Below, in pieces: positions 11,973 through 23,200 of a stretch of 64,000 bases of DNA. This stretch comes from Paramarasmius palmivorus (Eukaryota > Basidiomycota > Agaricomycetes > Agaricales > Marasmiaceae): contig JAYKXP010000172.1 in NCBI GenBank assembly GCA_037176845.1, forward strand, positions 1 through 64,000, in the 5' to 3' direction. Under the pieces are notes generated by a model. That model was given only the letters and a program-made list of their open reading frames with translations, ran no database searches and had not been told where the DNA came from. A program made the position numbers and the translations under genes. Each line of letters begins with the position of its first letter. The first letter of the stretch is position 1.

Positions 11973-12789
11973 ATGCCTCTTCTCCTCCAGTGTGCTACTT
12001 GTTCATGGTGTTTGAGCCCGTACGAGGCCCTTCCGTGTTCGAAGTGTCGTACGGTATTCTATTGTGTAGGTTGTAGTTTGTCGTGTGTTTTGGCTGACGC
12101 TGAATGATATATGGGCAGGATTCGGATTGCCGTCTCAAGGATGTCGGGCACAGGTCTACGAAATGCGAGAAAGGCTCGTATCCCATGATATGCGCCGGTT
12201 GCTCTGGCATATTTCCGTGCGAAAAGATGAGGTTTTGTTCGAAGTGTTTCGTGGATGCGTATTGTGTAAGTGTTTTGTCGAAAGCGGAAGTTGGGCTAAT
12301 ATTCTGGTCATTTAGTCTACGGCTTGTCAAAAGAACGATAGGAGGGACCATCGTAGTCATTGCAATGTCCCAAAATCGGATGTCATTATGGCCGTGAGGA
12401 AGTACATGGCGAAACATGACATTCAGCTGTGGAAGTTAATGGCGGAAAGGGTTAAGGACGAGATAGAGAGACGAAACGTTTCTGTTGGAAATTTTCTCTC
12501 TCATCATTCGTTTCTGCTTGCAGTACGCTACGAGGAGAGGCCGGTTGTTCGGACGGAAGGAGGTACACCTCGGATCGTCAAAGCAGTGTCCAGTTCCAAG
12601 TGTATAACGGTTATTCGGGAGTCTCTGCATTGCCGTGCGACGCAGTTTTGCTCCGAAGTCATTGCTACTATGGTGAGTATTCGGAGGGAGCATGAAGCGT
12701 GTAGGGGTGTCATTGCTGCTAGGTTGTGCATCGTCGACAACAGCGGTGTGACTTTGGATGTGATTACGAAAATGTGGCCGCTTTTGTGA
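11973..12789 (+). CDS. tandem double-MYND zinc-finger protein
   Basis: Exons 11973-12065, 12119-12265 and 12316-12789 total 714 nt, 237 aa. Two MYND-like fingers follow each other: CATCSWC....PCSKCRTVFYC + DCRLKDVGHRSTKC (about residues 7-47), and ICAGC..FPC..MRFCSKCFVDAYC + ACQKNDRRDHRSHC (about 54-97). Each finger is cut by an intron directly after its YC dipeptide, phase 0 both times, which points to an internal duplication that copied the intron. About 140 residues without a recognised domain follow. Likely a protein-interaction adaptor; partner unknown. Confidence 0.65.
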
Positions 12790-13220
12790 TGCATGTTGTA
12801 TTGTTTTGTATTTCGCTGCTCTGCTGGATATGATATGGATGGTTTCGATTGGAGTTGATTGTCCGGTGTGTTCGGTAGTAAGCTCGAACAAGGCCTCGCT
12901 TTGCTGAATTTACCACGATCTCGTGTACTCGTGGGATACGTGATCAACCCAGGAAGTGTCGTTCTTCGCTGGCTCTCTCGTTCTGCATTTTTCCTGTCGA
13001 CTACGATGGAAAGCGACATTGTGGCTTTCCAGGTATGGTTTTTTGGAGCAGCTGTTAACGGTGACTGCGGTGAGACCTTCTGATGCAGGGTGATACGGTT
13101 CGCTGATGTTTCTTTCAGATAAACTTCCGATGTCAGTCGCTTTTTTTTCGGTTGCCAATTAAAAGTATTCGGAGGGGAAGGCTATATAAAGGGTTTGGGT
13201 TCGTATCGTAATTCCCAACG
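12790..13220 (+). promoter_or_regulatory. intergenic with TATA box of Y1
   Basis: A clear TATA box, tatataaa, lies at 13183-13190, 31-38 bp before the ATG of Y1. No other gene is seen in the interval. Confidence 0.45.
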
Positions 13221-14369
13221 ATGGTCGCGGATAGTCCTGATCTCAGCGCCGACCCTGGGGATGTGGACCGCTCTGTGTCTCACAGACAGCCCTCTCTGGT
13301 TCAAGATGTTCTAGACGAAATCTTGGCGATTGAATTATGCGAGCGTATGGAGACCCGAGATAGCGTCTCTGAACTTCTTGTCCTGGACAAAGCGTGTAAA
13401 AGACGGTGCGTGTCCTTTTTTTATTTTGAATGTGGGCTCCACTCACAACTTCGTAGCTTATATCCAGTGCTGTATAGTCGTATTCGCCTTGGTGGGCCCA
13501 GGCAAATTTATCGTTTAAGTCGAACTTTGTCGTCCAACGCCCAGGTGGCTCAGTACGTTCGGTACTTGTCCGTTACTTGGGCTTGTACTCCGTTCTCGGG
13601 TGTTGATTCATATGGACCTTTGCCCTTTCCGGGTGGTATTCCCGCTATCGTCGCTGCGGTCGCGCCATATGTGGAGCTCTTGATTATGAACACCAGTGTA
13701 CACCAGGATATTTTGTACGCGATGCGTACGAACGTATTCCCGAACCTGGTAACTATGGAGGCGCCGTACTATCTGTTGATGGACCCGGATTGGACTACGC
13801 AATTCCATGCTCGCCTCGGAGAAATGGCTCGAGCGTGCAATTTCCTCAGGACTGTCACTTCCGATAACGCTCCACGACTGGATCGGTCGAACATCCGGAA
13901 ATGTTGGCCTGCCTTGCGTCGAGTTTGTGTACAGTGTAAATGGGGCGCTCCTGATATGGGGCTTCGTCCTTTTAGCCTGGAACATCTTACCACCGTTGTC
14001 GAGCTTGCAGTTGTATTGTACACTCGGCCGTGGGACACTAATCTTGATCATTTCTTGGTCAATATGGTGTTGCCTGCGTCGGTGAAGGTCGTGGCTCTTA
14101 TCCCTTCTCGCTATCACCGCAAGGTTCACGAGCTATACGTCGGCCTCAGTTTCCATCCGAAGACCGTTATTCCTATTTACGGAGATCCGAAGGTTAGTGT
14201 ATACGAAGGGAATCGGGACTTGGAGTACCTGTGTTGCTTGACGCAAGTGGTACCGGCTTGGCCCGGTGATGAGGATTTTTGGGTGTTGTTGAAAGAGTTT
14301 GTGAAACGTAGGAGGTTGGATCCGTTGGTTTTCCATGAAGGATCGGCACTGGTTAGTAGGCGTGCTTGA
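13221..14369 (+). CDS. Y1, F-box-like/LRR-like protein (family with Y2, Y3)
   Basis: Exons 13221-13405 and 13457-14369 total 1098 nt, 365 aa. The N-terminal VLDEILAIELCERM....LLVLDKACKR followed by LYPVLYSRIRL and L.RTLSSN..VA.YVRYLSV is the usual layout of agaric F-box proteins, though the F-box itself is degenerate. Y2 (46.2 kb) and Y3 (47.9 kb) share the single intron position and the blocks VHQDILYAMRTNVFP, SFHPKTVIPIYGDP and FWVLLKEF..RRLDP. Probably a divergent SCF adaptor; the substrate is unknown. Confidence 0.6.
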   Translation: MVADSPDLSADPGDVDRSVSHRQPSLVQDVLDEILAIELCERMETRDSVSELLVLDKACKRRCVSFFYFECGLHSQLRSLYPVLYSRIRLGGPRQIYRLSRTLSSNAQVAQYVRYLSVTWACTPFSGVDSYGPLPFPGGIPAIVAAVAPYVELLIMNTSVHQDILYAMRTNVFPNLVTMEAPYYLLMDPDWTTQFHARLGEMARACNFLRTVTSDNAPRLDRSNIRKCWPALRRVCVQCKWGAPDMGLRPFSLEHLTTVVELAVVLYTRPWDTNLDHFLVNMVLPASVKVVALIPSRYHRKVHELYVGLSFHPKTVIPIYGDPKVSVYEGNRDLEYLCCLTQVVPAWPGDEDFWVLLKEFVKRRRLDPLVFHEGSALVSRRA

Positions 14370-14906
14370 ATGTACAGGGATGTCTGGAGCAGCTGTGTGT
14401 TTTGTAGTTTGGTGTCAGAACGATTGTTACTGTTACATTGCGGGTTTTTTTTTCGCTTTCTTGCGCAAGTAGATGTGTATTCGCGATGCTTAGTTCTAGA
14501 ATAGGACTTGTTTGACTATGACTGCAGGTTCGGCTTTTCTTTTCAGAGCTTGCTTTCAGATGCGGGTGTTTCTTTTCGGTCGTGAGGTTGTGTTTTTAGG
14601 GTCGTCTGCCGTTATTGGAGGGTGAGTTAAAGTTTTTTTTTTCGCGTCTTTTTTTTTGAGCTGAGATTCTCGTTCATCTCCTTCCAGGTGGGAATCTGAT
14701 GGCTCCATGCACTGACGGTTCTAACTTACTTTCTAAAGGATGCCGCTGTCTAACCACCCGACATTTGTCGGTAACTCTCGCTTTTCCCGCCGGTGAGGTA
14801 TAAAAGGAAGCGTAGATTGGGATTTTTTTATTTCCAATCTTCTCGCTAGTCGCTGGCGTTACTTTGTTTTTTCATACCTCAGTTCTTGAATTTCGTCGCT
14901 ATTGTC
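14370..14906 (+). promoter_or_regulatory. intergenic with TATA box of X2
   Basis: T-rich intergenic DNA with several poly-T runs. A TATA box (tataaaa, 14799-14805) precedes the X2 ATG by about 100 bp. No gene seen. Confidence 0.45.
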
Positions 14907-15597
14907 ATGTCGGTGTCGGGTGTGGATAAGGGGACGCTGTTCGAGGTGGTTCTGCCTTGCCACCAAGAGTTCTTCTGCCGCATCGTAGAAGCTTATCCTC
15001 GAGAGGGCGATCTGCTGCGCAGTGTGGACAGTTCCAAACGGCCTTATGATTTGTTCGAGGAGCTATTTCTTCTTCGAAACATTGGAGTAAGCAACATGTT
15101 TTCAGTCCTTGTGTTAAGCTTATATATTTTCCTACTGTAGGAATTCCCAATTCGTGTTCAGATGATGGAGTGTGAGCGTCCAATGCTGACGGCTCGCTTC
15201 CGTCGCTGCATGACGGCCATCGTGAACACACTGGTCTCCGTAATCGAGGATACCTCTGCGCGGGCTCTTGTCGCATCGGCATTAGATTGTCCAGCAGGTG
15301 TCTGTGGACCGGATAAAGACTTTTCGTGCATGTCTACGCAGCAGCTTTGGTGCGTGGAAGTAGCGAGGCTGGAGAACTTCGTGCTTGCTTATGGAGAAAC
15401 TGGACCGGAGTTAGTTTTGGCGAAACGGGATATTGAAACGTTGGAGTGGCTGCGTGGCAGCGTTGCTGGTTGTCTCGGAGTGGAGGTTCTTTCTGGGTCA
15501 GACTTGTACGACATAGTAGATGCTGGTATGTTCTTCACTCGGCTGGTGGTATTTCCGGTTTAACGTGATCTTCGCAGTTCTTTCTTTCGGTATTTGA
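14907..15597 (+). CDS. X2, member of an unknown three-copy family
   Basis: Exons 14907-15086 (180 nt), 15141-15525 (385 nt, the same length as in X1 and X3) and 15578-15597 total 585 nt, 194 aa. Exon 1 gives LPCHQEFFCRIVEAYPR and LFLLRNIG; exon 2 gives LDCPAGVCGPDKDF, STQQLWCVEVARLENF and VAGCLGVEVL. The third exon is only six codons before the stop. No known domain. Compared with X1 it lacks the extra C-terminal exons. Confidence 0.6.
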
Positions 15598-16074
15598 AGA
15601 AGTCTCAGAATCCAGGTTGTGTTTGGTTATTTTGTATGGTGGAGTTGTGGTTTCGGTGGTATCTGTGGGGAACCCTGCTGAAGTAGTTCGATGTCAGTGG
15701 TGTCGGTGAATTTTTGCAGGTTGTAGATATTGCGCACGCATTGTGTTTGTCGAAATGGGAGCTGTCTTGTGATCATCCGAGTGTTCGGCAAGTAATTTTT
15801 TCGGCAATGTCCGGAATAATCAGGGTGATTGAGTGGGTGCCTTATCTGCCGCGTTACTCTCATACGAATCATACGAACGTCATCGAGGAGCGTCGGAAAT
15901 GTCTGTCTGGTATGTTGTTTACGTTGTATTCAGAGAACGCGAACGATGCTGATGTTGGTCGTAAAATTTGTTCACTGACAGGGTTTGTTCGGCAAAACCA
16001 ATTCAAGGTACAGATTGTCGTGGGCTAGGCTACTTTACGATCTATACATGTTCGCCAGGCGACGTTTCTTCCCT
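15598..16074 (+). other. possible coding fragment, unresolved
   Basis: An open stretch on the + strand at 15714-16028 begins MQVVDIAHALCLSK and reads like protein (VRQVIFSAMSGIIRVIEWV), but no domain, start context or splice partners could be fixed. It might be a remnant or an exon of a gene I did not resolve. Confidence 0.25.
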
Positions 16075-16467
16075 CTAGTTCTCCAATATTTCCATGTCGC
16101 TGTAGCCGCTGGAGTTTTCTTTATTGCTGTCTATCTCGTCGTCAGTGGTCTCCTCGTTGGAATTGGCCGGTTCGTTGTTGACTGGTTCTTTGTCGGAGTC
16201 GCTAAGATCGGATAGTTGGTCCAAGAGGTCATACATGAAGTTCGTTTGCCTAAGAATGTCTACTATGTTTTCATCTAGGCCTGGCAGAGGATGCTTAGTC
16301 TTTCGTCTTCGACAAGGAAGCATGGCGTACCAAAACGTATGAGAGTTTCTACTACTGTCCTCACTGCTTGTTGTTGGTTGATGCTCAGTGTGTTCAGTCT
16401 CAGTGCGATGGTGGTGCTCGCTGCATTGGTATGTGTCAGAATCCTCGATGATAAGTGGTAAGCTCAC
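16075..16467 (-). CDS. small acidic, Ser/Glu-rich protein
   Basis: A single-exon frame of 130 aa starting MSLPLIIEDSD. The N-terminus is His/Thr/Glu-rich, the middle has a short basic patch (CRRRKTKH) followed by a hydrophobic helix (NIVDILRQTNFMYDLLDQLSDL), and the C-terminus is rich in Glu, Asp, Asn and Ser. This composition is typical of intrinsically disordered nuclear or regulatory proteins and unlike a random antisense frame. No family is recognised. Confidence 0.35.
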   Translation of the reverse strand: MSLPLIIEDSDTYQCSEHHHRTETEHTEHQPTTSSEDSSRNSHTFWYAMLPCRRRKTKHPLPGLDENIVDILRQTNFMYDLLDQLSDLSDSDKEPVNNEPANSNEETTDDEIDSNKENSSGYSDMEILEN

Positions 16468-17597
16468 CTGTTTGCATTGTGTCGTTGTAGCTGATAGTAC
16501 GAAAGATGGGGAATGTCACGGTTTATGTATTATTCGGTTTTGCAGCGAGTTTCATCCTCCGATGTGGACGTGGGGAACTTAAGCTACACTCAGGTGGTAC
16601 CTTTCCGTGCGTCAAAGGAGATACCCTTGGTTATCGATGGATCAGTGGTATCGTACGATAAAGGTTGGTTGGTATTGAGATTGACCTCGATGACTGGTGC
16701 CTAATTTTGGGCTTGGTTCGCGAGTGAATTCTGATCTCGAGGGTAGTCCTTCCGCTTGCTAATGCTCGTCCGTTCTGATTGAAGGTTATTAAGAAAGCAC
16801 GAATATTTCCCGATGTAGCTCTTAGGTTTTGAGGTCGAAATCGAGTACACGGAAGCGAGAATTCGGAGGATTCTGTGGGACGATTGTATCGACTTTGAAG
16901 GGGTTCTTTACATTTGAATTGTGCCAGGTGAGTCACACGTTCGTATACATGACATTCGTCGGAACGTTTTCGTAACTGATGCCGTTGAAGAGAATCTGTT
17001 GCATTGACTGTCTGATATCCGTTTGAATCCACTCGCGATTGTCGCGGATGCGGGTCGTCCTTTGGATAATGTTCTCTCGTGAAGCATATTGTCCTCGGGA
17101 ATAGAGGTCAATCTGGGGGTTTTTGTGCTCCATCTAGATTGTGAGGAAGACGTGTATTGTATGTGCTGGTTTGTGTGGGTTTTGTGTGAGTTTTTTCTTT
17201 TTCTTTTCAGTGTTCTTTTGATACTTCCTCTCACTCTGCCGCCTGTTGTTTCCTCGTCGTTTCCTGCGCCCTATTATGCGTGTTGTACACATGGTTTCTT
17301 TGGAGTCTGTACCGTATGTTGATAGGTATCTCGATCGAGAGAAGTCGACTTTGGTGAGTGTTCCAGTGTGTACTATGACCTTGTCGCTGAATGTTCTTCT
17401 GGTGGTCAGATGTCCGCTGGTACGTTCGGTGGATCTGGACAGGATCTTCGACCTCGGAAGAATATTGATTCGCTCGCGCTGCCTCGGAGTTCGAACAAAG
17501 TGTATTCGTCATACGAAAGGTCTGAACAGTCTAATGACGACCAGGCCAGTAATTGTTTCTATGTTTAAACATATACGGGTTGTTCATGTTCTTGTAG
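16468..17597 (+). other. unresolved stretch upstream of gene Z
   Basis: Open segments at 16513-16704 (QRVSSSDVDVGNLSYT..) and 17246-17560 could be 5' exons of gene Z, but two reading frames compete at 17400-17560 and I cannot choose between them. Confidence 0.25.
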
Positions 17598-18304
17598 AGA
17601 CCGAAGGTGTCTTTTGTCCAAGGAACGATCAAGGATGGTTTGGGCAATGAATTTACTCCGTCTATGGAGTATCCCTTTGTCGATGTTAGTGGGTCAAAGG
17701 TGAGGTTATCGTTGAGCACGCCTGTTTTCTGGTGCTCAGGTTTTATGCAGATGCTCTTGCATTTTCCTGTCAGGGGCGATCCCGTTGTCGTTCGTGTTAG
17801 TTATGACGGCCTTTCCCGTAAGGACTTTATGCCGTTCTTGAATTCCAGTGCCGGTGTCGGTGGTGCTCGTGTCCCTATCGATCGTACTCTCGTAACGACG
17901 GTTCCTGCGATGCACTACGTAGTGGTGTCTTTCCGGCAGAACGCACGGAACACAGAGCGGATTAATGTTGGTCTAACGAAGAGATTGGAATCGCTTACGA
18001 AGGGACTGTTCCGTCCTTGGTACGGCTCGATGCTCGTCGATTTTCAGTTCGAAGATGTCTTGAGGGGCGACCTCCACCGATTGGTGGACGTAGTTGTATG
18101 GTAAGTAACCAGTATTTATTCTTTACGAGGAACTGAATCAACCGATTTCTTCTGTTAAGGCATCTTCATATGCTCTATGAACGGTTCCATCCCAAACCGC
18201 TGGTGCATTTTGATGCGCTTCGGGCAAACACGTCAGTAATCGGCCTGTCGCATGAAGAGTATAAGATTCAGTATGGAGGAAAGGTCGAATGTTTGTTTCG
18301 ATGA
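17598..18304 (+). CDS. gene Z, unknown protein, 5' part unresolved
   Basis: Two good exons, 17598-18100 and 18160-18304, total 648 nt and join in frame. Visible text includes VQGTIKDGLGNEF, YDGLSRKDFMPFL, RLESLTKGLFRPWYG, LVDVVVW and, after the intron, HLHMLYERFHPKPLVHF. No domain recognised. The first exon begins at an AG acceptor, so at least one 5' exon is missing from this model; candidates lie at 17246-17560. It converges on gene B, whose stop is 195 bp away. Confidence 0.45.
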
Positions 18305-18498
18305 GCATGTAACTTCTAGCGTCGTTCTTGCCAATGTAACCCTGTTGCGTGTTCATCTGATATTCGTGAAGGTAATCCGTGACTACTAGGTCCAATAGAT
18401 TGAGTTCGTGAACGATCCGGGATAGGTTGGACGTTTGGACCTCGCAGTAACATTCCGATGACACGGACTGGCTCTGATTAATCGGTGTACATGATATT

Positions 18499-19700
18499 TT
18501 ACTGTCTGACTCCATCTATTGCCATACGTTTCATTCTTTCCTGTGTTTCCTTTGCTTCCTCGTCCCCGTGTCCGACCTTGCGTTTTAGTGTGAGGCGTTT
18601 CGCAGTTGATAGCATGGTCATTCTCTGGTGCTGTAAATCGTTAATTGGCTGGTTGCGGTAGGATGTAGTAGCTTGGTACTTACCTCTGAAAACGTGCGGT
18701 TCAACAATGTGATGGAGCGTAAGACATACTTGACGCTAAATGTTTGTCTCATATCTCTTCCCTTCCCGATCTTCTTGTCGATGAGTACGATGGTGAACTG
18801 AATTTCGAGAATGTCGCCGTTTCTAATTTGTACTGGTGCGATTTTCCTGAAGCTTGAGGTGCAGTGTCAGCAGGAGGTGTGTGAATGGCGAGTGCGATCA
18901 CTTACTGGTGTTCTCCGGACGGACTGGTGAATCGCTGATAGTACTCCACACGGTTTTCCGAGGTGTGTATGAAATGTTCTCCTTGTAATTCGGCAAGAAA
19001 CCCATTTGGATCTACTTCAACGGATAGTTCTTCTCTATCTGTACCGTCAGCATAACGTCTCCCAGTGAAATATCTGTTCGAAATGTCGATAACATGATGG
19101 CCGTTGATCGTGGTTCCTATTTGACTTATTGATTCGTCCCGCACGTTTAGTCGCAAGAAATTCTCCACTGATGCTAGTCCGTGTACGGCAGTGTTGAAGG
19201 CTGGTGTATCTAAACCCGTAACTGTGATACGTTGTTGTGCGTGTCGAGGTGAAAGTGACCTTTGTGATGTATAAATGAAGTTGACTCGATATGGAGAAGA
19301 TTCACGACGTGCCTTGCGAATGGTCGAGTGACCGGGGGAAGGTCGGATTCGACTAGAATGCCATGGATTGTAAAGACCACCTCCTCGGGTATGCCTTCTG
19401 CGCTTTCTGCACTCTTCAACCGCCACACTGTGTTGTTACCAGCAGGAATACAGGTGATATCCATGACGTTTCCAGGTATACCCTGTGTAGTGGTTAGTTG
19501 ATTTCTTGTTCTGGAATGTAAAATAAAACTTTACATCTGCATACTTTGCGATCGGGTGTTCGATGTACGCTGAAGATATTCTGATAGAGGCGATTTCCTC
19601 GAGTGCCATCGCTGTAAAGGTCGAGGTTCAGAAATATGAGCTGAATAGAAGGATCTGGTGTGCTACCGGCTTCGTGTTGTTTGTAATGGGTCCCTAGCAT
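18499..19700 (-). CDS. gene B, conserved agaric protein of unknown function (paralogue of gene A)
   Basis: Exons 19700-19667, 19611-19535, 19482-19313, 19259-18906, 18852-18684 and 18630-18499 total 936 nt, 311 aa. The blocks follow gene A in order: VWRL / EEVVFTIHGI / SDLPP, ITVTGLDTPAF, DISNRYFTGRRY, VDPNGFL, FIHTSENRVEYYQR, IRNGDILEIQF and YVLRSITLL. All five introns match gene A in position and phase. The intron at complement(19260..19312) starts with GC (ag|gcacgt), a GC-AG intron where gene A uses GT-AG. Function unknown; the conserved DPNG..HTSEN..YY core suggests a folded domain specific to these fungi. Confidence 0.65.
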
Positions 19701-20251
19701 CGCCTCTGGTTCAGATAGTTGGTTCCAAGCTTAATTTGAGTGAGTTTGCCCTTTTAATCGGTAGTGTAACAAATTCTTGACTTCATGAATGCTGTGGGTT
19801 CGTGTTTGGCCATAACGGATGTCGTCGATATGGTTCAGTTCCCGTTTGCCTTGGAGATAAGACCAGAGTGTCGCATTCACGTAACGTCGGTGTCGTTGTC
19901 CTCGGCCGATGTGCCTAACGGCACATCGGTTATGGATTTGTAATCAAGTCCTTCTTGTCTTTAGCTTCCTGTCGTCTTCACTTAGTTTTCATTTGGTGCG
20001 AAGGGGTCGGACGTGGAGCTCTGCTGGGATAGCGAGGTAACTGTGTTTGACATTTTTGTGAACTTTCTGTCGCTGAGACTTCTTTGGCAGAGCAAGGGGT
20101 CGCCTGGTTTGTAGTTCCTCTTAGATTAGGTTTTCGAGTAAGATGAAGGGGGGTGCAGTTTGGATGCGATATAAAAAGGTCGGCCTTGATCAGATTGGTG
20201 TATACTCGCTAACGTTGTGTTTAGCAGTTTTCGTCCGTTTCATCTGATATT
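19701..20251 (+). promoter_or_regulatory. intergenic with hairpin and TATA box of gene C
   Basis: A TATA box (tataaaaa, 20170-20177) lies about 80 bp before the gene C ATG. The region also holds the perfect 10-bp hairpin at 19906-19929. No gene is seen. Confidence 0.4.
19906..19929. repeat. perfect 10-bp inverted repeat
   Basis: CCGATGTGCC and its exact reverse complement GGCACATCGG flank the 4-nt loop TAAC. It lies between two divergent genes. It could be a dyad for a dimeric regulator or a relic of a mobile element; there is no CTRR signal nearby as a Helitron end would need. Confidence 0.6.
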
Positions 20252-23200
20252 CATGCCATCCAAGAAATCAACGTGCGTCGATTTTACCATTTCGCTTGTT
20301 TCCACCATGCTCACCGTTCAGTCTCTTAGGCGTTCGACTGGAAGGTCCAAGGCTACAAAGAACAAAGGCGCTAACGATGTTGAGAAAGATGTAATGGTAC
20401 CCGACGTGGTTGAAACCATGTCTCCACCGTAAGACAGGTAGGTCACTTTGACGTGTTCTTACTGACGCGTTCGTACGCTATCAGGTACACGCAGCGCAAA
20501 GTAGTGGAGGTGTCTTCTGAGTCAGATGAGGATGTAGTTGTTGTGTCTTCTCGGTGAGATGTTTCATGCGTCGTTCCGTTGTAGTGTTGACTTTGTTTGT
20601 CAAGCGAGAAAGGTGTAACTGAACGTGAGAAATACACTCGGTGAGTAGTCCCACTGTAGTGGAGTTCTCGTTTCCTCGTTGCTAACGGATGGTACAGTTC
20701 TCGCGGTTCCGTTGTCTTTCAATCCGAAGACTCTGACTCTGGAGAATCGGCGGTTTCAGTGAAGTGGGTCTGCGCAGGTGTTCTTGTACCGCGAATTCGT
20801 TTTGCTTAACGAAGTTTTGTTTGAATAGTCGATCTATTGCGCCTGCGGTCGAGCCTGGGTTGACGGTTGGGCGGTTTGGTTCTGTGGATGTTGATCGGTG
20901 TGTTGTATTCCAATGCGTATAGCTCGCTTGTGGACCTTTGCTAATCCTGTGTTCAGCGATGTCGTCGTCGCTGTTAAAGATCGTAAGGGCGGCATCAACA
21001 AAGGGTAGCTGGCTTTTGCGTATTATTCACAGTTTTCATGTGACCCTTCTTCGACAGCAAAGGACGTGCCTCTCAGATTGTTCCCGTTCCTTCCAGGTTG
21101 GCGTCAGGTTTTGTGGCTTTGTTCCAGGCTGATGGAATTGGAATGTATGTAGGGAACCTAGCCCTGTGAACGCTTGGGACGAAATGGATGCTACCCTGTC
21201 GGATAAAGGAGAGGCTGGTGCGAAGGAACGGAGGTAATTTTTGTGTTTCATATCGTCGCTGGAGGTGGTGCTCAGTGTAATGTTGCTGCTTTTTGTTCTC
21301 CAGTGTTGCTGTTAAGCGCCGCATTGCCGACGGGGAAAGGTGTGTAGAGCTTGTTTCATTCTTGTTCCTGTTAATCGACGTTATTGTTGCCAGTGCTTCA
21401 CCTTCCAAGGTTCGGGTCAAGGATTTAACAGTGTCTCCGAGGAAATCGTGCGTTTGTTGAGTCGCGTTCTTGCCTATGTCTCTCTTCTGAGTTGTGTACA
21501 GCGCGATTAAAGAGAATGAGAATGTCCGTGTGGACAATGTGACTAATGTGAAACGTTCCAGTGGGAGAGTGTTCGTGTGTTTTTTCTCTTTTTTGGTATT
21601 GTTTTCAACGTTTGTTTACAGGAAAAAACCCACTTACCGCATGACGGAGCCGGAGAAACCCAAGACTTTGCTGGCGAAGTGGGTGGTTTCCCTTCCTTCG
21701 TATCATTTGAATTCTTGCAGATGTGTTCTCTCCGTGGTTCAGGTTGGATGCTGCTATGGCTGGTGAAGTTGGGGAGGATCGAGCTTCTGTTTCAGACAGG
21801 TACCTAATCGCTGGTATCGTCGCGGCTAATCTCTCATCGTCTTTTACAGACATTCCGATACCTCTTATGAGCCTAATGCCTCCCGAATGCGTGTTAAATC
21901 GCCTAGGAAATCAAGCAGGATTGCTGCTACTGCTTCGAAGGCTGCGGAATCCGTTTCTGCAACTAATGGGTAATTCTCGGTGTAGCTGATTGTTTCTATT
22001 CCTCTGATCGTTGGGAATTTTTGCAGGGGTCCTCGCAGTGGTGTGAATGGGGGTGACCTGTTGCTGTAGTGGTTCCCCGTTCTCTGTTAGCTGCAAATGT
22101 TTTAACTACGGTTCTCTTTCAGGCACTTGACAGACACCGATGATGACTTGCCTTCTCCCCTTACTGCTATGTCTCGAAGCAGCGATGAGCAAGCGTACGT
22201 TCGTTCCTATCTCGTGGGTTATGTGGGCGTAGTTGATTTTTTTGGTTTAGCGAACAGAGCGGTGTTGAGTCGAGGGCGGGGAAAGGTGTTCCGGACGATA
22301 CTGAGCGCAAGTGAGCTATCTCGTTCGGTGGTGGCTATTGTTCAAACTGACTAGTTTTATCTAGAAGTTCTCCTGACTGGGATATGTAATACGGTTTCCG
22401 TTTACTTCTTTTCGTCTGCTGATTCTTGCGCAGGAGCGCTCTTGACAACGAGGCCCGGGGTGAGGATGACATTGACCATGCAAGGTCGTTCGTCGGTTGC
22501 TTTTGCCTATTAGGTCTCGTGTTAAGTCTCTGTCTCGTGTTATCTAGGCCAAGTGCTGTGGAGTCTGTGACGCCAACTCGTCGCATCGTCGCAGCCTCCG
22601 TGCGAGAAACGGAAGCGTTGTCGGCCGGGTATGTGGTTGTTACGGTGTTTATCACAGTCTCCGTAAATACTTATCTGATTTCTGTTGCAGACGTGTGGTG
22701 CGGGGTCAGGTTATTGACAAACAGGGAAGCAAGATGTACGTTTTTTTTGTTTTCGATCGTGTTTCAACACTCATAACATTTTCGTTTTGTACTTAGTGAG
22801 TCGGAGATGGTCCGATTGGAGAGTGCCCAGAAGAGTGCCTCGGACAGTGCTTCCGGTAACGGGTACGTGTGATTCAACTCGGGATCGATTGTATTGGTGT
22901 ACTTATGCTCGGTGGTTTTTTTTTTTCGCTGCGCAGTCCATCTGTGTTTTCCGGCTCTGTTTCGATGTTGGATGACAGTGGGGATGACGATGAAAGTTCT
23001 GCCGGCGATAATATAGCCCATATTCCGACTTCTGCGGGATCGCTATTAGACGCTGACCGAGTACATCCAGAGCTGGTCACTCTTTACAACAGTATGCCGT
23101 GGGTCAACCAGTAAATAGTTTTCCTGATACTGTGGTCGAGTGCTCAATTATTTTCCAGATTGAAACGGGCTAAATTCATTGGATATCCTAACAACGAAAG

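Noticed and set aside
19906..19940. Second Helitron end at the 10-bp hairpin
   Set aside because: No CTRR-T follows within about 12 bases.
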